Under the pieces are notes generated by a model. That model had not been told where the DNA came from. It made no database searches and was given only the letters and a program-made list of their open reading frames with translations. From Mycolicibacterium parafortuitum (GTDB lineage Bacteria > Actinomycetota > Actinomycetes > Mycobacteriales > Mycobacteriaceae): 64,000 bases of DNA. Position numbers and translations under genes: made by a program. Below are positions 43,015 through 52,019 of this stretch, one piece after another (positions within the stretch are counted from its first letter, which is position 1; each line of letters begins with the position of its first letter). The DNA lies in NCBI RefSeq assembly GCF_002086815.1, contig NZ_MVID01000004.1, forward strand, positions 248,001 to 312,000. The letters are read 5' to 3'.

Positions 43015-44514
43015 GTGGACTTGCTGCTCGGAATCGACATGGGGACGGGAAGCACGAAAGGCGTCCTGGTGGATACCGCGGGGTCGGTGATCGCCACGGA
43101 GACGATCCCGCATTCGATGGATCTGCCGCGGCCCGGGTGGGCCGAGGTCGACGCCGAAGCCGTGTGGTGGCGCGAGGTCTGCACGATCGCCCGTGCGCTG
43201 ATGGCCAAGATGCCCGGTGGCGGCCGGCTCGCGGCGATGTGTGTGAGCGGTGTGGGTCCGTGCCTGGTGTTGTGCGACTCCGATCACCGGCCACTGCGTC
43301 CCGCCATCCTGTACGGCATCGACACCCGTGCCACGGCTGAAATCGATGCCCTGACAGCCGAATTCGGAGAGCAGAACATCCTCGACCGGGCCGGGACGCT
43401 GCTGTCGAGCCAGGCCGTCGGCCCGAAACTCGAATGGGTGCGCCGGAACGAGCCCGGCGTGTTCGCGCGGGCCCGCGGCTGGTACGGGTCCAACTCCTAC
43501 ATCGCGGCGAAGCTGACCGGCGAGTACGTCATCGACCATCACACCGCCAGCCAGTGCGACCCGATGTACGCGACGCGCGACTTCGACTGGAACCGCGAGT
43601 GGGCGGAGCGCATCAGCGGGCACATCCCGTCGCCGCGGTTGGTGTGGCCCAGCGAGGTGGTCGGGACGGTCACCGCCGAGGGAGCCGACGCGTCCGGGGT
43701 CCCGGTCGGCACACCGGTCGTGGCGGGCGCCGTCGACGCGTACTCCGAGGCGTTCTCCGTCGGCGTGCGCGCGCCCGGCGATCAGATGCTGATGTACGGC
43801 TCGACGATGTTCATCGTCCAGGTCATCGACGAGTACCACAGCGATCCGGCGTTGTGGACCACGGCCGGCGTCGCGCACGGCAGCCATGCGCTGGCCGCGG
43901 GCACCTCGACCGCGGGCAGCCTGATCAACTGGTTGCAGACGGTGACCGGCGGCGCGTCCTTCGACGACCTGATGGCCGAGGCGCGTGCGGTCCCTCCGGG
44001 TAGCGAGGGACTGCTGGTGCTTCCGTACCTCGCCGGTGAGCGCACGCCGGTGTTCGATCCGCAGGCCAGGGGAGTGGTCGCCGGGCTGACGCTGCGGCAC
44101 ACCAGGGGCCACCTGTTCCGGGCGGCGTACGAGGGCATCGCGTTCGGTATCCGGCAGATTTTGGAACGCTTCGACGACGCCCACAGCGGCACCAGGACCG
44201 TCGCGGTCGGCGGCGGACTCCGCAGTCCGATCTGGGCTCAGACCGTCAGCGACGTCACCGGACGGTCGCAGCTGGTCCCCGAACAGGCCATCGGCGCCAG
44301 CTACGGCGATGCGCTGTTGGCCGGCATCGGCGCCGGAGTGGTACCGGCGACGACGGACTGGGCCCGGATCGCACGTGAGATCGAACCCGACCCGGCCAAC
44401 CAGGAGCTCTACGAGGAGCTGTACGCGGGCTGGCGCGAGCTCTACCCGGCCACCAGAGACCAGGTGCACAGGCTCGCGAACCTGGACCGCCGCGAGCCTC
44501 AGCCCATCGTGTAA
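43015..44514 (+). CDS. FGGY-family carbohydrate kinase
   Basis: 499-residue ATP-dependent sugar/polyol kinase of the xylulokinase-ribulokinase group. The N-terminal domain has the phosphate loop LGIDMGTGSTKGVLVD; the C-terminal domain has the second ATP loop VAVGGGLRSPIWAQTVSDVTG; the catalytic Asp is probably in GAVDAYSEAF. The substrate (xylulose, ribulose, erythrulose or another ketose) cannot be fixed from sequence. The GTG start is preceded by TAGGG. It converges on the SDR gene with a 16-base overlap. Confidence 0.88.
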   Translation: MDLLLGIDMGTGSTKGVLVDTAGSVIATETIPHSMDLPRPGWAEVDAEAVWWREVCTIARALMAKMPGGGRLAAMCVSGVGPCLVLCDSDHRPLRPAILYGIDTRATAEIDALTAEFGEQNILDRAGTLLSSQAVGPKLEWVRRNEPGVFARARGWYGSNSYIAAKLTGEYVIDHHTASQCDPMYATRDFDWNREWAERISGHIPSPRLVWPSEVVGTVTAEGADASGVPVGTPVVAGAVDAYSEAFSVGVRAPGDQMLMYGSTMFIVQVIDEYHSDPALWTTAGVAHGSHALAAGTSTAGSLINWLQTVTGGASFDDLMAEARAVPPGSEGLLVLPYLAGERTPVFDPQARGVVAGLTLRHTRGHLFRAAYEGIAFGIRQILERFDDAHSGTRTVAVGGGLRSPIWAQTVSDVTGRSQLVPEQAIGASYGDALLAGIGAGVVPATTDWARIAREIEPDPANQELYEELYAGWRELYPATRDQVHRLANLDRREPQPIV

Positions 44515-45290
44515 CCGCCGTCGATCGCGATGTCCACGCCGTTGATCATCGCGGCCATGTCGGATGCCAGCCACACCACGGTGTCGGACACTTCCTGCGG
44601 AACGGCGAAGCGACCGAGCGGAATCCGCGCGAGCATCGGCGCGGCCTTCACCTCGTCGCCCCACACCCGCTGCCCCATCTCGGTCAGCACCACTGTCGGG
44701 CAGACCGAGTTCGCCCGGATGCCGTGCGGCCCCAGCTCACGGGCGAGCACCTTGGTCGCCATGACCAGGCCGGCCTTCGACGCGCAGTACGCGTAGTGGT
44801 CGGGCAGCGGGGCCAACGCGGCCGCCGAGGCCACGGTGATGATCGACCCGCCGGTGCCCGCCGCCACCATCGTGGCGCCGACCGCCGACGCCAGCAGGGC
44901 GGGAGCCCGCAGGTTCACCGCGATGGTCGCGTCGAACTGGGCGGGGTCGGTTTCGGCGGCCGGCTGCGGGTACGAGACGCCGGCGTTGTTGACCAGGACA
45001 TCAAGGCCGTCGAACGCGCCGCCGGCGATCCTGGCCAACTCCGCGGGCGCCGCCGGTTCCGCCAGATCGATTGCGACGGTGCGGATCTGGACGCCGAACC
45101 GGTCGGCCAACGTCGACCGCGCTTCGTCCAGCTCGCCCTCGTCGCGGCCGCTGAGCACCAGATTCGCGCCGGCCGACGCGAACGCCGCGGCGATGTCGGC
45201 GCCGATGCCCTTGGTCGCGCCGGTGATCAACGCGCGCTTGCCGTCCAGCCGGAGTGCACCCGCGTACCGGGGCATCGCCATTGTCGTCAC
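44499..45290 (-). CDS. SDR-family polyol dehydrogenase (D-threitol dehydrogenase-like)
   Basis: 263-residue classical short-chain dehydrogenase. The NAD(P) motif TGATKGIG is at residues 22-29, with NNAG, an active-site Ser near SAAALAPLP, the catalytic YCASK and the end GVDIAIDGGYTMG. Position and neighbours resemble the M. smegmatis tetritol cluster, where the SDR DthD oxidises D-threitol; the substrate here is inferred. GTG 45290 overlaps the regulator stop (GTGA) and has GGAGAAGG upstream; an ATG at 45281 is also possible. It is a paralogue of the SDR at 59088. Confidence 0.85.
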   Translation of the reverse strand: MTTMAMPRYAGALRLDGKRALITGATKGIGADIAAAFASAGANLVLSGRDEGELDEARSTLADRFGVQIRTVAIDLAEPAAPAELARIAGGAFDGLDVLVNNAGVSYPQPAAETDPAQFDATIAVNLRAPALLASAVGATMVAAGTGGSIITVASAAALAPLPDHYAYCASKAGLVMATKVLARELGPHGIRANSVCPTVVLTEMGQRVWGDEVKAAPMLARIPLGRFAVPQEVSDTVVWLASDMAAMINGVDIAIDGGYTMG

Positions 45291-46309
45291 GCCTTCTCCA
45301 GGTGGGTGAGGATCGCCGTCGCCGTGGCAGGGTCGGTGACGAGCTGATTGAAGTAGCCGCCGCGGGCGCCCGCGACGATCGAGTCGATCTTCTCGGCGCC
45401 GATCGCCACGGCGATCGTCACCGGAATGTGGCGGAGCGCCTCCAGTTCCACCGCGATGAGCCGTCCGCTGCCGTCGAATTCGACCGGATCGCCCGCCCGG
45501 TCGTAGAACCGCGAGCACACGTCGCCGACTGCCGCGCGCAGCGAGGTCGACTCGGTCGGGACGAACCGGGGGATGTCCGAGCGCATCAGCGGCGGGGCGC
45601 CCACCCCCATCAGGGCGCACCGGGCCTGCGGCCAGAGATCCAGGACGCGTTGGATGCTGGGGTCGTTGCGCAGCGACGGATACAGGTCCGGGCCCGGAAG
45701 TGCCGGGGCGAAAAGGTAATTGGGCCGGCCGGCAACCCGGGCGGCGACCAGCCGGGTGATCTCGTTGGTCTGGTACCACGCCTCGGGCTGGTCGTTCCCG
45801 CCCACCGTCGGCGCGACGAGGACGCCGGGCAGCGGCGGCAGGTCGTACTGCGCGACCTCGTACACCGTCCGTCCCGACGACACCAGCAGCACGTCGCCGG
45901 CCAACAGGCCGGCCGTCGACAGCGCCCGGCCGACGGCCGGGGCGAGCACGCCGCCCATCACGTCCAGAGTGGTGCGGCCCGGTCCCGGCGCGGGAACCGG
46001 CAGGCTCAGCACCACCTTGGCCAGCGACAGCGCGCGTGCCAGCCGGTCGGACAGATCGCCCACCTCGACGTCCGACGGAGGTATCACCTCGATCCGGACG
46101 ATGCCCCGCCGCTTGGCCTCGGCCAGCAGCCGGCTGACCGTCGCCCTGCTGGTGCCGAGCTGTGCCGCGACCTCGGCCTGAGTGGCCTCCTCGGAGTAGT
46201 ACAACTTGGCCGCCTGATACAGCAGCGACGCCGGAAAGTGCCCGGGCTCCCCCTCGGGTGAAGAGGTGGAGGCTCCTGTGGGAGGCGTCGGCTTGGCGTG
46301 GCTGGCCAT
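45287..46309 (-). CDS. SorC-family sugar/polyol-responsive transcription regulator
   Basis: 340 residues. An N-terminal HTH (about 30-65, LYYSEEATQAEVAAQLGTSRATVSRLLAEAKRRGIVRI) is joined to a sugar-phosphate-binding SorC domain (about 75-335). Such proteins control adjacent carbohydrate operons and respond to a phosphorylated pathway intermediate. It is divergent from the dehydrogenase-transporter operon and shares a 150-base control region with a striking repeat. Start ATG 46309; a GTG at 46333 would add eight residues. Confidence 0.9.
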   Translation of the reverse strand: MASHAKPTPPTGASTSSPEGEPGHFPASLLYQAAKLYYSEEATQAEVAAQLGTSRATVSRLLAEAKRRGIVRIEVIPPSDVEVGDLSDRLARALSLAKVVLSLPVPAPGPGRTTLDVMGGVLAPAVGRALSTAGLLAGDVLLVSSGRTVYEVAQYDLPPLPGVLVAPTVGGNDQPEAWYQTNEITRLVAARVAGRPNYLFAPALPGPDLYPSLRNDPSIQRVLDLWPQARCALMGVGAPPLMRSDIPRFVPTESTSLRAAVGDVCSRFYDRAGDPVEFDGSGRLIAVELEALRHIPVTIAVAIGAEKIDSIVAGARGGYFNQLVTDPATATAILTHLEKA

Positions 46310-46334
46310 GCCAGGAGTATGCCATTTGAGCACC

Positions 46335-46373
46335 TGTCCACGTCAGATGTTCGCTGAACAACTGTTCTGGACA
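46335..46373. promoter_or_regulatory. Probable SorC-type operator in the divergent control region
   Basis: TGTTC-GCT-GAACA (46348-46360) overlaps GAACA-AC-TGTTC (46356-46367), giving three alternating half-sites, and the whole is bracketed by TGTCCA (46335-46340) and TGGACA (46368-46373). It lies upstream of both the regulator and the dehydrogenase gene. Confidence 0.6.
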
Positions 46374-46461
46374 TTCGTGCACAGGCGGAGTTAGTGTGAC
46401 TGGACCCACATCGCCGACCGCGGTGTTGGACATGATCCCGACGACATCCACAGGAGCGCAG

Positions 46462-47550
46462 ATGTCAGGCTCGACGCCCGAGAAGATGCAAGCGGTGGTG
46501 TGCCATGGACCGCACGACTACCGACTCGAAGAGGTCGCGGTACCGACAAGGCGCCCGGGTGAGGCGTTGATCAAGGTCGAGGCCGTCGGCATCTGTGCCA
46601 GTGACCTGAAGTGCTACCACGGTGCGGCGAAGTTCTGGGGTGACGAGAACCGGCCGGCGTGGGCCGAGACCATGGTGATCCCCGGGCACGAATTCGTGGG
46701 CCGCGTCGTCGAACTCGACGACGAAGCCGCCCAGCGGTGGGGCATCGCCGTCGGCGACCGCGTGGTGTCCGAGCAGATCGTCCCGTGCTGGGAGTGCCGG
46801 TTCTGCAAGCGCGGCCAGTACCACATGTGTCAGCCGCACGACCTGTACGGCTTCAAGCGCCGCACCCCCGGAGCCATGGCCAGCTACATGGTGTACCCGG
46901 CAGAAGCGTTGGTGCACAAGGTTTCCCCGGACGTGCCGGCACACCACGCGGCGTTCGCCGAACCGCTGTCCTGCGCCCTGCACGCCGTCGAGCGCGCGCA
47001 GATCCTGTTCGAGGACACCGTGGTGGTGGCGGGGTGCGGGCCCATCGGCCTGGGCATGGTCGCCGGCGCCAAGGCGAAGAACCCGATGCGGGTGATCGCA
47101 CTGGACATGGCGCCCGAGAAGCTCAAGCTCGCCGAGAAGTGCGGTGCCGACCTCACCATCAACATCGCCGAACAGGACGCCGAGAAGATCATCAAGGACC
47201 TCACCGACGGCTACGGCGCCGACGTGTACCTGGAGGGCACCGGCCACACCTCGGCCGTGCCGCAGGGCCTGAACCTGTTGCGCAAGCTCGGCCGCTACGT
47301 CGAGTACGGCGTCTTCGGCAGCGATGCCACCGTCGACTGGAGCATCATCAGCGACGACAAGGAACTCGATGTCCTCGGCGCGCATCTGGGCCCGTACTGC
47401 TGGCCGGCCGCGATCAAGATGATCGAATCCGGCGTCCTGCCGATGAACGAGATCTGCACGCATCAGCTGCCCCTCACCGATTTCCAGAAGGGGCTCGACC
47501 TGGTGGCCAACGGCAAGGAGTCGGTCAAGGTCTCCCTGATTCCGGCGTAG
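46462..47550 (+). CDS. Zinc-dependent polyol dehydrogenase (erythritol/L-threitol dehydrogenase-like, MDR family)
   Basis: 362 residues. The catalytic-zinc ligands are seen in GICASDLKCYHG and PGHEFVGRV, the structural-zinc cysteines in CWECRFCKRGQYHMC, and the Rossmann motif in VVAGCGPIGLGMV. The family oxidises secondary hydroxyls of polyols (sorbitol-, threitol-, erythritol-type) to ketoses with NAD. Start ATG 46462 follows CACAGGAGCGCAG; the open frame to 46396 lacks a site. It is the first gene of a 13-kb operon and the likely first step on the imported polyol. The M. smegmatis counterpart in the same context is EltD; this is inference. Confidence 0.88.
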   Translation: MSGSTPEKMQAVVCHGPHDYRLEEVAVPTRRPGEALIKVEAVGICASDLKCYHGAAKFWGDENRPAWAETMVIPGHEFVGRVVELDDEAAQRWGIAVGDRVVSEQIVPCWECRFCKRGQYHMCQPHDLYGFKRRTPGAMASYMVYPAEALVHKVSPDVPAHHAAFAEPLSCALHAVERAQILFEDTVVVAGCGPIGLGMVAGAKAKNPMRVIALDMAPEKLKLAEKCGADLTINIAEQDAEKIIKDLTDGYGADVYLEGTGHTSAVPQGLNLLRKLGRYVEYGVFGSDATVDWSIISDDKELDVLGAHLGPYCWPAAIKMIESGVLPMNEICTHQLPLTDFQKGLDLVANGKESVKVSLIPA

Positions 47551-47564
47551 CGAAAGCGACTGTG

Positions 47565-49007
47565 ATGAGCCCAGAAACCCCGACCGGACGCAATCGCCTC
47601 GGCGCGCACCGGCCCATGACGCGTCGAAACATGCTGGCCGCCATGGGCTTTACCGGCATCGCGGCGGCCGGTCTGCCGATACTGTCGGCGTGCGGTGTGG
47701 GCGGGCGGGCCAGTGCCCCCAACGGGGCCGCGGACGTCACCGGCGGGTTCGACTGGAAGAAGGCCGCCGGTCAGACCATCAACATCCTGCAGACCCCGCA
47801 CCCCTACCAGGTGTCCTACCAGCCGATGCTCGCCGAGTTCACCGAGCTGACGGGCATCGATGTCAACGTCGACCTGGTGCCCGAGGCGGACTACTTCACC
47901 AAACTCAACACCGAACTGGCCGGCGGTACCGGAAAGCACGACGCGTTCATGCTCGGTGCCTACTTCATCTGGCAGTACGGCCCGCCGGGATGGATCGAGG
48001 ACCTCGGCCCGTGGCTGCAGAACACCTCGGCCACCTCGGCCGAGTACGACTTCGAGGACATCTTCGACGGCCTGCGGACCTCCACCCGGTGGGACCTGAC
48101 CACCGGCCAGCCGCTGGGCAGCGGTGGCCAGTGGGCCATCCCGTGGGGATTCGAGAACAACGTCGTGGCCTACAACAAGGCCTACTTCGACCGCCGCGGG
48201 ATCCGGCTGCCGGACAACTTCGACGACTTCATCCAGTTGGCGATCGACCTCACTGATCGCTCCGCCAACCGGTACGGCATCGCCACGCGCGGGTCGAAGT
48301 CCTGGGCGACGATCCACCCCGGTTTCATGACCCAATACGTCCGCGAGGGGGCTGTGGACTACACGTTCGACGGCACCGATCTGATCGCCGAGATGGACAG
48401 TGACCGGGCCGTCGACTTCACCCGCAAGTGGATCGAGATGCAGCAGAAGGCGGGTCCGACGTCGTGGACGACCTACGACTACCCCAACGCCACCGGTGAT
48501 CTCGGCGACGGGACGGCGATGATGGTCTACGACGCCGACAGCGCCACCTATCCGAAGAACAAGCCCGGGGCCAGCGCCGAAGCGGGCAACCTCGGGTGGT
48601 ACGCCGGTCCGGCCGGTCCCGACGGCAACTACAAGACCAACCTCTGGACGTGGAGCTGGGCGATGAACGCCAACTCCGCCAACAAGTTGCCGGCCTGGCT
48701 GTTCATCCAGTGGGCCACCGGCAAGGAATCGATGACCAAGGCCGTCGAGGGCGGGATCTTCGCCGATCCGGTCCGAAAGTCGGTGTTCGACAGCACCTTC
48801 AAGCGCGTCGCCGGGAACCAGCCCGGCTACCTCGAGGCGTTCGAGACCGTCATCGGGTCGTCGAAAATCCAGTTCACGCCGCAGAAGAAGTTCTTCGACA
48901 CCACCAAGGACTGGGCGGTCGCCCTGCAGGACATCTACGGCGGTGACGACGCGGCCTCCCGATTGCGCAGCCTGGCCAAGACCAACACCTCCAAGGTCAA
49001 CCTCTAG
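47565..49007 (+). CDS. Extracellular polyol-binding lipoprotein of a CUT1 ABC importer
   Basis: 480-residue solute-binding protein (family 1, UgpB/MalE-like). The N-terminus has a Tat-type signal TRRNMLAAMGFTGIAAAG ending in the lipobox LSAC, so it is probably a Tat-exported lipoprotein. The mature part has typical elements (QPMLAEFTELTGIDVNVDLVP, IPWGFENNVVAYNKAYFDRRG). It is 14 bases behind the dehydrogenase and 11 before the first permease. Confidence 0.9.
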   Translation: MSPETPTGRNRLGAHRPMTRRNMLAAMGFTGIAAAGLPILSACGVGGRASAPNGAADVTGGFDWKKAAGQTINILQTPHPYQVSYQPMLAEFTELTGIDVNVDLVPEADYFTKLNTELAGGTGKHDAFMLGAYFIWQYGPPGWIEDLGPWLQNTSATSAEYDFEDIFDGLRTSTRWDLTTGQPLGSGGQWAIPWGFENNVVAYNKAYFDRRGIRLPDNFDDFIQLAIDLTDRSANRYGIATRGSKSWATIHPGFMTQYVREGAVDYTFDGTDLIAEMDSDRAVDFTRKWIEMQQKAGPTSWTTYDYPNATGDLGDGTAMMVYDADSATYPKNKPGASAEAGNLGWYAGPAGPDGNYKTNLWTWSWAMNANSANKLPAWLFIQWATGKESMTKAVEGGIFADPVRKSVFDSTFKRVAGNQPGYLEAFETVIGSSKIQFTPQKKFFDTTKDWAVALQDIYGGDDAASRLRSLAKTNTSKVNL

Positions 49008-49018
49008 GAGCCGGCGAC

Positions 49019-49975
49019 ATGACTTTGCAGACCTCCCAACAGCCCGCCGCCCCGGCCGACCAGGTCGGCGCGGACTCGGCGCGCGCGGTGCCCGAGGTGC
49101 CGACCTGGCGGCGCCGGCTGCGTCCCTACCTGCTGTCGGTGCCTGCCGTGGTGATCGTCATCGGCATCCTGTATCCGTTCGCGGTGGGCGCCTACTACGC
49201 ATTCCTGAACTATGCGGCGGTGAACCCCGATCCGCACTTCGTGTGGTTCGACAACTTCAAATCCGTGCTGGGTGACCAGATCTTCTGGCAGAGCGTCAAG
49301 GTCACCGCGATCTTCGCGGTGGTCGCCACCGTCATCGAGACGGTGATCGGGGTGGGACTGGCGCTGCTGCTGAACCGCTCGTCGCTGATCGGCAAGGTGT
49401 TCGAGAAGGTGCTGATCCTGCCGCTGATGATCGCGCCGGTGATCGCGGGCGTCATCTGGAAATTGATGTTCAACCCGCAGTTCGGCATCCTCAATCACGT
49501 TCTGGCGCTGGGGAACACCTTCGACTGGTTGTCGGCGACCAACGCGCTGTGGTCGGTGATCCTGGTCGATCTGTGGATCTTCACCCCGTTCGTCGCCATC
49601 CTGGTGCTCGCCGGGATCCGGTCACTGCCCAAGGAGCCGTTCGAGGCGTCCGAGGTCGACGGCGCGGGCTGGTTTTACATGTTCCGCAAGCTGATGCTGC
49701 CGATGCTGTGGCCCTACATCCTGGTCGCGGTCATCTTCCGGTTCATGGACAACCTCAAGGTGTTCGACCACATCTACGTGTTGACCCAGGGCGGGCCCGG
49801 CGTGGCCACCAGGACACTGCAGATCGGTGCGTTCGAGGACTCCATCATCAACCTGGACTACTCCCGGGGCAGCACCTACATGCTGCTGCTCTGGGTCATC
49901 GTGTTCATCACGGCGCGCTACCTGGTCAGCGTGCTGGGCAAGGCGCAGCGCCGCGCTGCCGGGGCGGAGTCATAG
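49019..49975 (+). CDS. ABC importer permease 1 (MalF/UgpA type)
   Basis: 318 residues with about six membrane spans, the first around residues 38-58 (YLLSVPAVVIVIGILYPFAV). The EAA loop that docks the ATPase is seen as EPFEASEVDGAGWFYMFRKLMLPML near residues 205-230. It pairs with the next permease, whose gene begins three bases later. Confidence 0.92.
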   Translation: MTLQTSQQPAAPADQVGADSARAVPEVPTWRRRLRPYLLSVPAVVIVIGILYPFAVGAYYAFLNYAAVNPDPHFVWFDNFKSVLGDQIFWQSVKVTAIFAVVATVIETVIGVGLALLLNRSSLIGKVFEKVLILPLMIAPVIAGVIWKLMFNPQFGILNHVLALGNTFDWLSATNALWSVILVDLWIFTPFVAILVLAGIRSLPKEPFEASEVDGAGWFYMFRKLMLPMLWPYILVAVIFRFMDNLKVFDHIYVLTQGGPGVATRTLQIGAFEDSIINLDYSRGSTYMLLLWVIVFITARYLVSVLGKAQRRAAGAES

Positions 49976-49977
49976 AC

Positions 49978-50868
49978 ATGGCGGGTCTGAAGGACCGATT
50001 CAGCCGGGCGGAACTGCAACCCGGTCAGCGGCGGTGGTCGATCGGCGCGGTCGCCGCCGACGTCGGGCTGGTGTTCTGGTTCGTCTTCTCGCTGTTCCCG
50101 ATCTTCTGGATGCTGTTGCTGGCCTTGAAGAACGCCGAGGAGCAGACCACGACCTACTTCTCGTTCAGCCCGACGCTGGAGAACTTCGTCACCGTGCTGA
50201 GCAACAAGGGCACCGAGATGACCAGCGTCGACTTCAAGGCCTCGCTGGTGACCAGCCTGCTCAACTGTGGTGGCGCGGTGATCGTGTCGCTCGTCATCGG
50301 TATCCCGGCGGCCTATGCCGCCGGACGCTGGCAGTACAAGGGCAGCAACGACCTGATGTTCACGATGTTGTCGTTCCGGTTCGCGCCCGAGTTGATGGTG
50401 ATCGTGCCGCTGTTCGTGATCTACAACCAGATCGGGCTGTTCGACACCAAGGTCGGCATGATCTGGGTGCTGCAGCTGGTGACCATGCCGCTGGTGGTGT
50501 GGATCCTGCGGTCCTACTTCCAGGACCTGCCCGACGATCTCGAGCAGGCCGCGCTGCTGGACGGATACACCCGGCGGCAGGCGTTCGTGATGGTCGCGCT
50601 GCCGATCGTGCGGCCGGGCATCGCCGCGGCCGCCCTGTTGGCGTTCATCTTCGCGTGGAACAACTACGTGTTCCCCCTCATTCTCGCCGACAGCAATGCC
50701 GGCACGGTGACCCTCGCGATCACCAAGTTCCTCGGCGGCGGCGGTCAGGCCTACTACAACCTGACCGCGGCGGCCGCCATCATCGCCGCGCTACCACCGC
50801 TGATACTGGCCCTGACCATTCAGCGGTACCTGGTTCGCGGCCTGTCGTTCGGGGCGGTGAAGGCCTGA
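49978..50868 (+). CDS. ABC importer permease 2 (MalG/UgpE type)
   Basis: 296 residues with six predicted spans. The EAA loop reads DDLEQAALLDGYTRRQAFVMVALPIV (about residues 180-205), and the C-terminus RYLVRGLSFGAVKA is the usual MalG-type tail. Its stop shares a base with the ATPase start (TGATG). Confidence 0.92.
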   Translation: MAGLKDRFSRAELQPGQRRWSIGAVAADVGLVFWFVFSLFPIFWMLLLALKNAEEQTTTYFSFSPTLENFVTVLSNKGTEMTSVDFKASLVTSLLNCGGAVIVSLVIGIPAAYAAGRWQYKGSNDLMFTMLSFRFAPELMVIVPLFVIYNQIGLFDTKVGMIWVLQLVTMPLVVWILRSYFQDLPDDLEQAALLDGYTRRQAFVMVALPIVRPGIAAAALLAFIFAWNNYVFPLILADSNAGTVTLAITKFLGGGGQAYYNLTAAAAIIAALPPLILALTIQRYLVRGLSFGAVKA

Positions 50869-52019
50869 TGGCAACGGTGTCGTTGGTTGACGTGCACAAG
50901 TCGTTCAACAAGGGCGGCAACACGATCGACGCGGTCGACGGGCTCTCGGTGGACATCGCCGACGGGGAGTTCTTCGTGATCCTCGGCCCCAGCGGCGCGG
51001 GCAAGACCACCACGCTGAAATCGGTGGCGGGCCTGGTCGACATCGACGCGGGGTCGATCCACATCGGCGGCAACGATGTCACCCTGGTGGAGCCGTACAA
51101 CCGCAACGTCGCGATGGCGTTCGAGAGCTACGCGTTGTACCCGCAGAAGACCGTCGCGGAGAATCTGGCCTCGCCGCTGAAGTCCGGCAGGACGGGACGC
51201 TACACCGAGGCCGAGCGCGCCGAGCGCATCGACCAGGTGACCTCGACCCTCGGAATCAACCACCTGCAGAAGCGTTTTCCGCGGGAGCTGTCCAACGGAC
51301 AGCGTCAACGCGTCGCGCTGGGGCGGGTGCTGGTCCGCCCGGCCGACGTCTACCTGCTCGACGAGCCGTTGAGCCATCTCGACGCGAAGCTGCGGGCATC
51401 GATGCGCGCCGAACTCAAACAGCTCGGCGCGATGAGCAACACCACCACGATCTACGTCACGCACGACTACCAGGAGGCGCTGGCGCTGGGAGACCGCATC
51501 GCGGTCATGCGCGACGGCCGGCTGGTACAGATCGGCCGCCCCGAGGAGATCTGGCACCAACCGGCGGACACCTTCGTGGCCAAGGCACTCGGTCAGCCCG
51601 AGATCAACCTGCTCGACGGGGTGGTGGACAGCGGCCGGATCCGGCTCGGCGACGGCACCTTCGACGTTCCCGTCCCGCCGAGCACGCCGTGTCAGCGCGG
51701 CGACCGTGTCCGGGTGGGATTGCGGCCCTGCGACATTCAGGCCGACATTCAGGCCGACGTAGCACCGAGTGCCGATGGATCGGCACCGCGCGGCTGCGTC
51801 GTGCTCGCCGAACGGCTCGGCCGGAACGTCGAGCTCACCGTCGACATCGGCGGCACCCAGCTGATCGTGCTCACCGCCGGTCGCGGCGGGGCGGGTGAAG
51901 GCGCCGAGGTCGCGCTGACCGTCGCCGATACCGACGTCCATCTTTTCGAGATCGGCGACGGCGCCACACCACGGCTGGGGACGTCCGGCCACGAGCCGGT
52001 ATTGGAGGCCGCACAGTGA
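50868..52019 (+). CDS. ABC importer ATPase A (UgpC/GlpS-like)
   Basis: 383 residues. Walker A GPSGAGKTTT, signature LSNGQ, Walker B VYLLDEP, D-loop SHLDAK, switch His in VTHDYQEAL and a C-terminal TOBE/OB regulatory domain (about 250-383). The Q-loop reads AFESYALYP, with Glu where MalK has Gln. It is followed by a second, different ATPase, so the importer probably uses a heterodimer, as the rhizobial glycerol system GlpSTPQV does. Confidence 0.9.
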   Translation: MATVSLVDVHKSFNKGGNTIDAVDGLSVDIADGEFFVILGPSGAGKTTTLKSVAGLVDIDAGSIHIGGNDVTLVEPYNRNVAMAFESYALYPQKTVAENLASPLKSGRTGRYTEAERAERIDQVTSTLGINHLQKRFPRELSNGQRQRVALGRVLVRPADVYLLDEPLSHLDAKLRASMRAELKQLGAMSNTTTIYVTHDYQEALALGDRIAVMRDGRLVQIGRPEEIWHQPADTFVAKALGQPEINLLDGVVDSGRIRLGDGTFDVPVPPSTPCQRGDRVRVGLRPCDIQADIQADVAPSADGSAPRGCVVLAERLGRNVELTVDIGGTQLIVLTAGRGGAGEGAEVALTVADTDVHLFEIGDGATPRLGTSGHEPVLEAAQ

